Origin: DASPXK01 sp035637315
GTDB lineage: Bacteria > Chloroflexota > UBA6077 > JACCZL01
Assembly (NCBI GenBank): GCA_035637315.1
Contig: DASPXK010000365.1
Span: 1-20,515 of the forward strand
DNA: 20,515 bases
Reading direction: 5' to 3'
Below, piece after piece: positions 7,141 to 14,342 of the stretch (the stretch's first letter is position 1; every line of letters starts with the position of its first letter). The position numbers and the translations under genes are program-made. The notes under the pieces were generated by a model. That model was not told where the DNA came from and searched no databases. It worked only from the letters and a program-made list of their open reading frames with translations.

Positions 7141-8399
7141 GCATCCTCGAGTCGGTCCGGGTCGCGCTTGGGGCGCTCGGCGCCAACAAGCTCCGAACGT
7201 GTCTGACGATGCTGGGCATCATCATCGGCGTCGGCGCCGTGATCGCGATGATGTCGATCGGCCAGGGCGCGCAGCAGCAGGTCACCACGCAGATCAAGAG
7301 CCTCGGGACCAATCTGCTTTTCGTCCGCCCCGGCAGCACTCAGCAGGCCGGGGTCCGCTCGGCCCAGGGCAGCGCCGTCACGCTTACGCTCGAGGACGCC
7401 GAGGCGCTTCCGCAGCGGGTCCCCTCTGTTGTCGCCACCGCGCCGGAGCAGACCGGCTTCGGCCAGCTGCTGGCTAACGGCCAGAATGCCTCGACTCGAG
7501 TCACCGGCACCACTCCCAGCTACGAGTCGGTCCGCAACGCGAACGTCGCCAATGGCGAGTTCATCAGCAGGACGCAGCTCGAAGGAAACGCGAGCGTAGT
7601 CGTGCTTGGCAGCAACGTCGCGGCGAATCTGTTCGGCGATGACGATCCCATCGGCCAGACAGTTAGGGTCAGCTTCAACAACCGTGTCCCTTCCAATTAC
7701 CGCGTGATCGGTGTGATGGAGCCCAAGGGTGGGACCGGCTTCGGCAACCAGGATGACCAGGTGTTCGTCCCGATCACCACGATGCAAGCCCGACTCGTCA
7801 CCCAGCGCAACGCGCGTGGCGGGGCGAACGTCTCGGTTATCAACGTCCAGGTGGCTGAGGAGGCTGTCTCGCAAGAGGTGGTCGACCAGATTGCGGAGGT
7901 GCTCCGAGAGCGGCACCGGACGGCCGAGGACGACTTCACGATTCAGAGCCAGGAGGACTTCCTGACCACCTTCACCCAGGTGACTCAAACTTTCACGATC
8001 CTGCTCGGCTCGGTGGCCGGCATCTCGCTCTTGGTCGGCGGGATCGGGATCATGAACATCATGCTGGTCTCGGTGACCGAGCGGACCCGTGAGATCGGGA
8101 TTCGCAAGGCGGTCGGGGCGCGCCGCCGCGACATCCAGAACCAGTTCCTGGTCGAAGCCGTCACGGTCAGCCTGTGTGGTGGCCTGATCGGCGTGCTTCT
8201 GGGCTCGGGTATCTCGCGTTTGATCTCCGGAATTCAGCTCCCGGTCGCCGGCGGCGCCCAGGGCCTGCAAACGGTCGTCTCGCCGCAAGCCGTCCTGCTC
8301 GCCTTCTTCGTCTCGGCCGCGGTGGGCATCTTTTTCGGCTTCTACCCCGCCTCGCGCGCCGCCCGCCTGCATCCGATCGAAGCCCTACGCTATGAGTGA
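7137..8399 (+). CDS. MacB-like ABC transporter permease (MacB core plus FtsX domain)
   Basis: Permease of 420 residues forming the membrane part of the tripartite-style exporter with the two preceding products. TM1 lies at about 22-42 (TCLTMLGIIIGVGAVIAMMSIG), the MacB-type signature. An extracytoplasmic MacB_PCD domain follows (about 43-275), then three C-terminal membrane segments (about 285-310, 340-362 and 380-402). Conserved FtsX features include GGIGIMNIMLVSVTERTREIG, IRKAVGARRRDI and the terminal YPASRAARLHPIEALRYE. The ATG at 7137 overlaps the ATPase stop. The frame stays open upstream to 7074, but that part is repeat DNA and is excluded. Family members export macrolides, peptides or lipoproteins or act in envelope stress; the substrate here is unknown. 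Confidence 0.9.
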   Translation: MSILESVRVALGALGANKLRTCLTMLGIIIGVGAVIAMMSIGQGAQQQVTTQIKSLGTNLLFVRPGSTQQAGVRSAQGSAVTLTLEDAEALPQRVPSVVATAPEQTGFGQLLANGQNASTRVTGTTPSYESVRNANVANGEFISRTQLEGNASVVVLGSNVAANLFGDDDPIGQTVRVSFNNRVPSNYRVIGVMEPKGGTGFGNQDDQVFVPITTMQARLVTQRNARGGANVSVINVQVAEEAVSQEVVDQIAEVLRERHRTAEDDFTIQSQEDFLTTFTQVTQTFTILLGSVAGISLLVGGIGIMNIMLVSVTERTREIGIRKAVGARRRDIQNQFLVEAVTVSLCGGLIGVLLGSGISRLISGIQLPVAGGAQGLQTVVSPQAVLLAFFVSAAVGIFFGFYPASRAARLHPIEALRYE

Positions 8400-8413
8400 G
8401 GACCGACCACGGA

Positions 8414-8452
8414 CGACAGACGACAGCGCCGTCCATCGTCCCTCGTCTGTCG
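8414..8452. repeat. Inverted repeat after the MacB-like permease
   Basis: CGACAGACGA (8414-8423) and TCGTCTGTCG (8443-8452) form a perfect 10-bp stem with a 19-nt loop, 15 bp after the permease stop and just before the 11-bp repeat array. It could end the exporter transcript, but no T-tract follows; it may also be another short intergenic repeat. Confidence 0.45.
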
Positions 8453-8462
8453 GCCGTCGGCT

Positions 8463-8517
8463 GTTAGCACCCCGTTGGCCCGGTGTTCACCTGTGGTTAA
8501 CATTTGCCTGGCACACT
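8463..8517 (+). promoter_or_regulatory. 11-bp-period direct-repeat array upstream of the two-component operon (PHO-box-like)
   Basis: Four heptamers begin exactly 11 bp apart: GTTAGCA (8463), GTTGGCC (8474), GTTCACC (8485) and GTTAACA (8496). A fifth in-phase degenerate slot, CCTGGCA (8507), lies within CTGGCACACT. GTTCACC-N4-GTTAACA closely matches the actinobacterial PhoP PHO-box layout. It lies 48 bp upstream of the small membrane protein that opens the operon carrying an OmpR/PhoB-family regulator, so autoregulation is the simplest reading (inference). A possible promoter downstream is TGGGCA (8523-8528), 17 bp, TACGGT (8546-8551), which would start transcription only a few bases before the ATG at 8561. 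Confidence 0.6.
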
Positions 8518-8560
8518 CTGTCTGGGCAGCCAGCCCTCGGCGGCGTACGGTGCGCGTGAG

Positions 8561-8695
8561 ATGTCCAAGCTAATCATCATTGGGATTGCGCTCATCATCG
8601 TGATGCTCGCCATCTGGGTGCTTTGGGGTGAGGTGATCGCGGCGCGGGTGCTTCGGGAGCGACGGCTCGACGATGAGGGCCTCAGGGAGCGCTGA
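8561..8695 (+). CDS. 44-residue single-pass membrane protein opening the two-component operon
   Basis: A very small protein: MSK, then a hydrophobic helix (about residues 4-23, LIIIGIALIIVMLAIWVLWG), then a charged tail rich in Arg and Glu (RVLRERRLDDEGLRER). The topology is probably N-out with the charged tail in the cytoplasm (positive-inside rule). I recognise no family. It lies directly after the 11-bp repeat array, and its TGA is followed with no gap by the GTG of the response regulator, so the three genes are almost surely co-transcribed. Small membrane proteins next to sensor kinases often modulate them, but that is only inference here. The frame is open further upstream to 8504, but that part overlaps the regulatory array. 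The Shine-Dalgarno is weak (GTGAG). Confidence 0.6.
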   Translation: MSKLIIIGIALIIVMLAIWVLWGEVIAARVLRERRLDDEGLRER

Positions 8696-9421
8696 GTGGC
8701 TGGACAGACCGTCCTCGTGGTCGATGACGAGCGTAACATTGTCCAGTTAGCCAAGCTCTACTTGCGCAACGAGGGCTATCAGGTCGAGACCGCTTCCAAC
8801 GGACGCGAGGCCCTGGAGAAGGTCAAGCAGACCGTGCCCAACCTGGTCCTGTTGGACCTGATGATGCCGGAGATGGATGGGTGGGAGGTTTGCCGGCAGC
8901 TCCGGCGCGACGGAGACGTCCCCATCATCATCTTGACCGCTCGAACCGACGACGTGGACAAGGTCGTCGGGCTCGAGCTGGGCGCCGACGACTACGTGAC
9001 GAAACCCTTCAACCCGCGCGAGCTGGTCGCCAGGGTCAAGGCGGTCCTGAGGCGCTACGAGGCCAGCCGGAAGCCGGGCCGCGTGATCCGCTTCGCCGAT
9101 CTGACCATCGATCAGGACCGCCGAGAGTTCCGGATCGGCGAGCGTCTGGTAGATCTCCGCCCCAAAGAGTTCGACCTTGTCTCAACTCTTGCGGGCACCC
9201 CAGGCGTTGTCTTTGAGCGGGAGCGGCTCCTCCAGTTGGCCTGGGGCTACGAGTACTACGGCGACTCCAGGACCGTCGACGTGCACGTCACTTGGCTGCG
9301 CGAGAAGCTGGCCGCCAGTCAGGCCCGCATCCAGACCGTCTGGGGCGTGGGCTACAAACTGGTCACAGCCGATCAGCTTCCCACCAGAGGGCACGCCGGT
9401 CGCCACAAGGCCCAGGGCTGA
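8696..9421 (+). CDS. OmpR/PhoB-family response regulator
   Basis: DNA-binding response regulator of 241 residues, cytoplasmic partner of the kinase encoded next. The receiver domain (about 4-118) has the acidic pair D10/D11, phospho-acceptor D54 (LLDLMMPEMDG), T81 and K103 (VTKPF). The winged-helix domain (about 130-223) has the recognition-helix signature RTVDVHVTWLREKL (192-205) and the wing GVGYKL. The GTG start at 8696 is supported by GGGAG about 6 nt upstream and by the exact abutment to the previous stop. Regulators of this class bind tandem direct repeats with an 11-bp period as head-to-tail dimers, matching the arrays at 4189-4254 and 8463-8517. It resembles PhoP/MprA-type regulators; the input signal is unknown. 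Confidence 0.93.
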   Translation: MAGQTVLVVDDERNIVQLAKLYLRNEGYQVETASNGREALEKVKQTVPNLVLLDLMMPEMDGWEVCRQLRRDGDVPIIILTARTDDVDKVVGLELGADDYVTKPFNPRELVARVKAVLRRYEASRKPGRVIRFADLTIDQDRREFRIGERLVDLRPKEFDLVSTLAGTPGVVFERERLLQLAWGYEYYGDSRTVDVHVTWLREKLAASQARIQTVWGVGYKLVTADQLPTRGHAGRHKAQG

Positions 9422-9425
9422 GCCG

Positions 9426-10979
9426 GTGGGCATATCACTCCGCGCCCGCCTGATCGCCGCCTTCTCGGCGATCATTTTCCTGACCCTTTTTGTCGTCGGA
9501 ATCGGTTTCGTCTTTATCCTGCGGCAGTATCAAGAGCAGCGCGAGCTAATTCGTCTTGGCAGTCTCTCCATCCCGGTCTCGTACCAGGTCCGCGCGCTGG
9601 AGCAACAGGGCGCCTCGGCGGCCGAGCTTGCGGACTTCCTCGCCCATCAGGCCGATGAGTTGGACGTTCGAATCGTCCTGGCCGGTCCGCAAGGCATGAT
9701 CTTTCATGACACCGGGTCGTCGCTGGTCGGGCAGCGGATCGATTTGGCCGGCGCCCAGCGTTTCGGGCCGATGCGGCGAGCGCCGCTGGTGTCCGCACCG
9801 GGACAGCAGGACCGCCGAATCTTCTTCATCGCTAGCCCCGTTTCTGCGCCCGGCTCCACTTTGGCGGAGCGCTTCCTGGGACGCCAGAGCTCGTACATCG
9901 TGGCCCTCGTCTCCGAGCCCCTGACCCTGGTCGGCGTGCTGGGCGAGATGGCGCCAAGGCTCTTTCTCGCCGCCTCACTTTCCTTGCTGGCATCGATTGG
10001 CGTGGCCTGGGTGCTAGCCGGCTCCATCGCGCGCCCGTTGGCCCGTATGACCCATGCCGCGGAAGCCATCGCGCGAGGCGAGTACGACCACGAGATCCCC
10101 GAGCGGGGTGCGGATGAGGTCGGGCGCCTGGCAGCTGCGTTCAACGCCATGGCCCACGAAGTCGCGCGCTCCACCAGGACCTTGCGCGATTTCGTTGCCA
10201 ACGTCTCCCACGACCTGCGTACGCCATTGACCTCGATCCAGGGCTTCTCGCAGGCGATCGTCGACGGCGCGGTGCGGGATCGCGAGGGGTATGTCGAGGC
10301 CGGCCGGATCATCAACCGCGAGGCCGACCGGATGCGGCGCATGGTTGAGGACCTGCTGGAGCTCAGCAAGATCGAGTCTGGCGAAGTCACCCTGGACCTC
10401 GCCGACGTCGACCTGGCGAGCCTGGTCCGAGCAGCCGGCGAGCGTGTCGAGCCGCGTGCAGCCGAACATGGCCTCGATCTGAACTACCGAATCGAGACGA
10501 CCCCGACGGTTCGGGCCGACCCCAGGCGTCTCGAACGCGTGCTCGACAACCTGCTCGACAACGCGGTCAAGTACGCCGACCTGGGCGGCAAGGTCATGCT
10601 CGTCGTCGGCCTGGTGCGCGGGCCCAGCCGGGCTCGTGAGTACCGCGACCGTGATGGAGTGGCAAACGGACAGGGCGACGCGGCTGCTCAGGCCTTCGTC
10701 TCCGTTCACAACACCGGTCCGGGCATCCCGGCCGACGACTTGCCGCGCATTTTCGAACGTTTCTATCAGGTCGACAAGTCGCGTGCCGGCGCCGGCCAGG
10801 GGAGCGGGCTCGGGCTCGCCATCGCTCAGGAGATCGTTCAGGCGCACGGTGGCCGGATCGTGGCGAACAGCTCGCCGGCGGGCGGAACCGAGCTCACTGT
10901 GACGATACCGTTAGTTGACCAGGCTCAAGGAGTTGCTGTAGTATCGGGGAGCCCGATTCTCGGGCATTCTCGACAGTAA
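9426..10979 (+). CDS. Membrane sensor histidine kinase (HAMP-HisKA-HATPase)
   Basis: Sensor kinase of 517 residues paired with the preceding regulator. TM1 is at about 11-32, an extracytoplasmic sensor region at about 33-177 with no recognised PAS or Cache signature, TM2 at about 178-199, HAMP at about 200-252, and HisKA with phospho-acceptor H262 (NVSHDLRTPL). The ATPase domain has N-box LDNLLDNAVKY (N379), F-box RIFERFYQVD and G2 GSGLGLAIAQ. The G1 motif reads NTGPG (429-433), with Asn where Asp is usual. About 20 extra polar residues (about 398-420) lie between N-box and G1. The GTG at 9426, 4 nt after the regulator stop, gives a proper short basic N-terminus before TM1; the frame is open further upstream to 9177 inside the regulator gene, but that is not a plausible protein. 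Confidence 0.92.
   Translation: MGISLRARLIAAFSAIIFLTLFVVGIGFVFILRQYQEQRELIRLGSLSIPVSYQVRALEQQGASAAELADFLAHQADELDVRIVLAGPQGMIFHDTGSSLVGQRIDLAGAQRFGPMRRAPLVSAPGQQDRRIFFIASPVSAPGSTLAERFLGRQSSYIVALVSEPLTLVGVLGEMAPRLFLAASLSLLASIGVAWVLAGSIARPLARMTHAAEAIARGEYDHEIPERGADEVGRLAAAFNAMAHEVARSTRTLRDFVANVSHDLRTPLTSIQGFSQAIVDGAVRDREGYVEAGRIINREADRMRRMVEDLLELSKIESGEVTLDLADVDLASLVRAAGERVEPRAAEHGLDLNYRIETTPTVRADPRRLERVLDNLLDNAVKYADLGGKVMLVVGLVRGPSRAREYRDRDGVANGQGDAAAQAFVSVHNTGPGIPADDLPRIFERFYQVDKSRAGAGQGSGLGLAIAQEIVQAHGGRIVANSSPAGGTELTVTIPLVDQAQGVAVVSGSPILGHSRQ
10915..10944 (+). promoter_or_regulatory. Candidate promoter for the C39-domain protein, inside the kinase 3' end
   Basis: TTGACC (10915-10920, 5 of 6 consensus), an 18-bp spacer and TAGTAT (10939-10944, 4 of 6) predict a start near 10951, about 160 nt before the downstream ATG at 11113. 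The long leader would include the palindromic repeat at 11051-11116. Motif match only. Confidence 0.35.
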
Positions 10980-11050
10980 GGCGCGTTAGCGCGATAACCT
11001 CCGGGGGCCGGCGATTCCCTCTTTTACTCCTGCCATCCTGACCTTCTGTT

Positions 11051-11116
11051 TCATCCGGAGCGAAGCAAGGGATCTCCTGCTCCTCATCATGAGATCCTTT
11101 GCTTCGCTCCGGATGA
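11051..11116. repeat. 26-bp-arm palindromic repeat element (GGATGA...TCATCC type)
   Basis: Arms 11051-11076 and 11091-11116 pair at 25 of 26 positions around a 14-nt loop. The sequence, centred on CATCCGGAGCGAAGC and its complement, belongs to a type of palindromic intergenic repeat I recognise from many bacterial genomes, where it gives spurious protein N-termini reading MRSFASLRM. Here it spans the first nine codons of the longest frame of the C39 protein. As RNA it would form a very stable hairpin in the leader of that gene or at the end of the kinase transcript. Confidence 0.75.
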
Positions 11117-12984
11117 CAACCATCGCGAGGCTGACAACAAACGCGCTAGCCCTGCTAGCCGTTTGGCTCGCCGCGTTTCCAGCCCAGCCGGCTCGCGCCG
11201 CCGACACGTTCGGGTCCATAAGCGGCAACGTCTACGTGCAGGCCTCTGGCTCGGCCGGACCGTCGGGTCGCGGCCTCCCCGACGTCGAGGTGACGCTGAG
11301 CCTGAACGGCAAGACCGATTCGCGCCGCACCGGTTCCGAAGGCACGTTCAGCTTCGGCGAGTTGCTGCCTGGGCGGTACCGGGTCAGCGTCGCTATTCCA
11401 AGCGGCTATCGGGCCACCGGCGACGCCTCGCGCTACGTGGTTGTCGACTCTCGGGCGGCAGTCGGCGGGATCGATTTCGCTCTCACCCCTTTCTCGACGC
11501 CGACCGGAACGCCCGAGCGGACGCTCGGCAACGAGCCGGCCGCCTCCTCCATGCCAGTCGCGGGGCGCGATTCGCCGCTCGGTTCCGTCGCCGCCAGGCC
11601 CACGCCGCCACCCCTGTTCGGACAGGCTGCCGTCCGTGCGGCCCAGGCATCACCCAGCCCAGCCGGCTCAGCGCAGCCGACTCGTACCGCCACGCCAGCG
11701 GGAACGCCGGGACCAGCTGTCCGACCAACCCCGACCTCCCTCTGGTCGGACGACATTCTGATCGGCCGCGGCTTGCACTGGCGGTCGACTGGAGACGGGG
11801 TCGTGCTCGCTTTTGCCCCGGACCCGCGGGTCAACCCGTCCGCGGACGCGCAGCCCACGCGCCCTTCTGTGACCAGCTTCGAGTCGCTGCGCCGGGCCGC
11901 CGGTCTGGTGGGACTTTCCGAGCTAAGGGCCTGGGCGGACGAGGCATCGATGTGGCTGGGCGTACCGTTCAAGACCCAGATCGACGGGACCCAGTTCTCG
12001 CTTGTCAACTGCGGACCCGCCTCGCTGGCGATGGTCCTGGCGGCCTTTGGGATGGACCTCCCGCCCGCGTTCGTCAGAGACTATATGAACTTTCTGACTG
12101 ACGACTACGACGCCGACGACGGCACCAGTCTGGACGCCCTCTCGCGCGTCGCACGGGAGGCCGGGCTGAAGACGTTCGGCCTCTACGGCCGGGGCGGCTA
12201 CCGCGACTGGACGGTCGATGACGTGCGTGAGCACATTCGGGCCGGCCATCCGGTTGTGACGCTGGTCAAGTACCGCAGCCTGCCCGGCAACGGCGGCTCG
12301 CTCGCCGAGTGGGACCACTACATCGTCGTGACCGGACTGACCGGTGACGATCTCATCTACAACGACTCCGCCTTCGCCAACGATTACGGCTTCAGCCTGC
12401 TCATTAGCCCCGCCGACCTGGAGCGGGCTTGGACCTTCGCCTCGATCAGAAATCACGCCGTCGCGATCGGTTTGGGCGACACCCTGAAGCCTCTGCCGAA
12501 CGTTCCGCCTCGCCTGATGGCCGCCAGTCTGGCGGCCGCCCCGGTCGAGGAGGCGCCCAGCCCCTCGCTCGCGATGATCGCCGGTCCATCGGCCCAGTGG
12601 CTGCGCGAGCGGATGCTCGCCGAGGTCGGGGCCCGTTCGGCGGCGGCGCCGGACGACTCGCCGCTCGCGGCGCGGCCCGAAGTCCCGACTACCGCGCTAG
12701 CGCCGAGTGCGCCACAGTCCCGACCGGCAGGGCTCTTCCTGTCGGAGCCGGTCGAAGCGGCGGCCCATGAGAGGGCGATGCCGGACACCGTCGCCGGGGC
12801 GACGTCGCCGGGCTCGCCGACGCCGATCGGCGCCTACGCTGTCCTGCTGTTGGTCCTGGCTGGGACCGTCCGTCGCCAGCTAGGGACACGCCGAGTGCGG
12901 ATCCATTCTCGTAGGGGCGCTGCTTGCTGCGCCGAGACCATGGCGCCCGTAGTCCGGGTGGAGCAAGCGCCCCCTATCGCCTAG
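11113..12984 (+). CDS. Secreted surface protein with SdrD-B/CnaB-like domain and C39-like papain-fold peptidase domain
   Basis: About 623 residues from the ATG at 11113. The frame also opens at ATG 11089, but those eight extra residues (MRSFASLR) are encoded by a palindromic repeat, so the later start is preferred; neither has a clear Shine-Dalgarno. Signal peptide: residues 1-30, ending PARA-AD. A beta-sandwich of SdrD-B/carboxypeptidase-regulatory type follows (about 34-125; GNVYV, GLPDVEVTL, GTFSFGELLPGRYRVSV). A Pro/Thr/Ser-rich linker (about 128-210) leads to a C39-like domain (about 280-455) with probable catalytic C300 (NCGPASLAMVL), H402 (WDHYIVV) and D418 (YNDSA). Near the C-terminus a hydrophobic helix (IGAYAVLLLVLAG) followed by Arg-rich residues suggests a surface anchor without an LPXTG motif. 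It may be a protease or peptide amidase acting on the cell surface. Its 3' end overlaps the convergent unknown gene by 11 bp. Confidence 0.75.
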   Translation: MTTIARLTTNALALLAVWLAAFPAQPARAADTFGSISGNVYVQASGSAGPSGRGLPDVEVTLSLNGKTDSRRTGSEGTFSFGELLPGRYRVSVAIPSGYRATGDASRYVVVDSRAAVGGIDFALTPFSTPTGTPERTLGNEPAASSMPVAGRDSPLGSVAARPTPPPLFGQAAVRAAQASPSPAGSAQPTRTATPAGTPGPAVRPTPTSLWSDDILIGRGLHWRSTGDGVVLAFAPDPRVNPSADAQPTRPSVTSFESLRRAAGLVGLSELRAWADEASMWLGVPFKTQIDGTQFSLVNCGPASLAMVLAAFGMDLPPAFVRDYMNFLTDDYDADDGTSLDALSRVAREAGLKTFGLYGRGGYRDWTVDDVREHIRAGHPVVTLVKYRSLPGNGGSLAEWDHYIVVTGLTGDDLIYNDSAFANDYGFSLLISPADLERAWTFASIRNHAVAIGLGDTLKPLPNVPPRLMAASLAAAPVEEAPSPSLAMIAGPSAQWLRERMLAEVGARSAAAPDDSPLAARPEVPTTALAPSAPQSRPAGLFLSEPVEAAAHERAMPDTVAGATSPGSPTPIGAYAVLLLVLAGTVRRQLGTRRVRIHSRRGAACCAETMAPVVRVEQAPPIA

Positions 12985-14146
12985 GCCGTAGCAGGGCTGG
13001 ATCGACGCCCGCCCGCTCCGCCTCCAGGGCCAGCTCGAGGCTCTTTTCGACCAGCGCTCGAGCGAATGGATGCCTCGCGAGCGCCCCCTGGCCGATTCCG
13101 AATGCCGCCGCCACCGCCTGTCGCGCGGCTTGCTCGCGACGGGTCACCCAGAACACGTAGGCCGCCTCCTCGAGTCGCCGCCGAATCGCCCGCCGGACGC
13201 GTGGCGTAAACAGCTCGCCGATCGCCCGCTCGATCTCGAGTTCCTCGCGCCCCTCGCGCGACTCGCCGGCCAGCAGGATCGGGCTCTCATGCACGCGGCG
13301 AAGCTCGCGGGCGCGCTCAATGGTCTCGTCGTAGCCGAAGAACCAGCCCTTGAGCTCTTCCTCGTCGAACAGCCTGGGCGACTGGTCGAGCAGGTTGGGC
13401 AGCAACAGCGCCTGGCCGCGACTGACATGGTGATGGATCAGGGCTTCCTGTGGCGGCTCTGGCAGCTCGCCGAGCAGGCGACGGTGAATCTGAAACTCCG
13501 TCGGTACCGCCTGGCCGCTCTCGGCATTGAGCGCAAGCGCCTCAGACACGAGCGACAGGGCATAGTCAGGTGGTAGCTCGACCAGTGGCGTCTCGTGCTC
13601 GGCCCGCCAGTCGCGCAGCATGTCACCCAGCTTGCGGCGGGTCGTATCTCGATAGCTGCAGTCCCGCATTCCGACGCTGTCGTTGAGCACGAGCCCGAAG
13701 ACGGCCATGCCGCCAAGCGGCCGTTCCAGCCCCAGCCAGAGGGCTCGTGAGCCGACTCCATCTGGTGGGGTGGCATGAGCGTCGGTCAGTCGGGCCCGTT
13801 GCTCGGCCATCGGAGCGATGGCCGTGGAGCTGGACCTCGGAGTCGGCAAGTCGACCATGATCCCGGCCGCCCGCAGACGATGCAGGCCGCGCCGCGCTGC
13901 CTTGCGCAGCTCCTTCTCGGGCGTCTGCGCGGCCAATGTGGCCAGCGCTCGCCCCGCTCCGTCGCTTCGAAAGCTCCCGAGCGCTTCCACCAGCGCCAGC
14001 TCGCCGCCCGCGGTGACGCTTCCCAGCTCCGCCAGCCGCGCCATCAAGTCGTCTTCTGATTCGGACGCCAGCAGCTCCGGAACGCGGCCAACCGCGTCCG
14101 AGAGGTCTACCCGGCTCGTAGCCTTGCGCTTAGCCGACCTTGCCAA
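12974..14146 (-). CDS. Uncharacterised HEAT-like helical protein
   Basis: A 390-residue soluble protein with no signal peptide or membrane segment. I do not recognise its family. Residues about 33-95 read as two or three HEAT-like helical pairs (MARLAELGSVTAGGELALVEALGSF, GRALATLAAQ, ELRKAARRGLHRL). The middle (about 130-175) is a mixed region with WLGLERPLGGMAVFGLVLND and DTTRRKLGDMLRDW. The C-terminal half (about 270-390) is mostly charged helix and includes WFFGYDETIERARELRR and YVFWVTRREQAARQAVAAAFG. The TTG at 14146 is supported by AGAGG about 6 nt upstream; no ATG lies nearby. It is the last gene of the minus-strand block, 3' to the ROK gene and the VOC remnant, and may be co-transcribed with them. 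A regulatory or scaffold role is only a guess. Confidence 0.65.
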   Translation of the reverse strand: MARSAKRKATSRVDLSDAVGRVPELLASESEDDLMARLAELGSVTAGGELALVEALGSFRSDGAGRALATLAAQTPEKELRKAARRGLHRLRAAGIMVDLPTPRSSSTAIAPMAEQRARLTDAHATPPDGVGSRALWLGLERPLGGMAVFGLVLNDSVGMRDCSYRDTTRRKLGDMLRDWRAEHETPLVELPPDYALSLVSEALALNAESGQAVPTEFQIHRRLLGELPEPPQEALIHHHVSRGQALLLPNLLDQSPRLFDEEELKGWFFGYDETIERARELRRVHESPILLAGESREGREELEIERAIGELFTPRVRRAIRRRLEEAAYVFWVTRREQAARQAVAAAFGIGQGALARHPFARALVEKSLELALEAERAGVDPALLRPRR

Positions 14147-14339
14147 CGGTGCCTCTAGCTTGTCCTCGGACCTCGCTCATGAGCGCGAGCGTGTTGCCGT
14201 CGACATCGTGAAAGAAACCCATCCACAGATCGTGATCGGTCAACTGGGCGACGCGGTGCGGCGCGCCCACGAACACGACGCCTCGTTCACACAGGGCTGC
14301 ATGCGCGGGGAGCAGGATCGGGTCAGGGTGTTTGGACAA
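14130..14339 (-). pseudogene. C-terminal remnant of a VOC/glyoxalase-family protein
   Basis: About 69 codons read in the same frame as the ROK gene, two codons after its stop. They match the second half of a VOC-fold protein: GVVFVGAPHRVAQLTDHDLWMGFFHDVDGNTLALMSEVRG, here cited in two parts as LWMGFFHDVDGNT (usually WxxFFxDPDGN) and LALMSEVRG. A full VOC protein of this type is about 120 residues; the N-terminal half is absent, because the ROK coding sequence occupies the place where it should be. The only start is TTG, without a Shine-Dalgarno. It overlaps the start of the next gene by 17 bp. A deletion that joined the ROK gene to the middle of a VOC gene would explain this; translation is unlikely. 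Confidence 0.5.
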
Positions 14340-14342
14340 CAG

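Noticed and set aside
6678..8372. A 564-codon open frame antisense to the ATPase and permease genes
   Set aside because: Shadow of the MacB-type genes, which have unambiguous motifs on the plus strand; the antisense product is rich in Asp, Arg and Leu without recognisable domains.
9177..9425. N-terminal extension of the histidine kinase overlapping the response regulator
   Set aside because: The residues are an out-of-frame reading of the winged-helix domain; the GTG at 9426 gives a normal kinase N-terminus.
13070..13576. Plus-strand open frame of 168 codons antisense to the HEAT-like gene
   Set aside because: No domain or ribosome binding site; the minus-strand frame is longer, has a Shine-Dalgarno-supported start and continues the operon direction.
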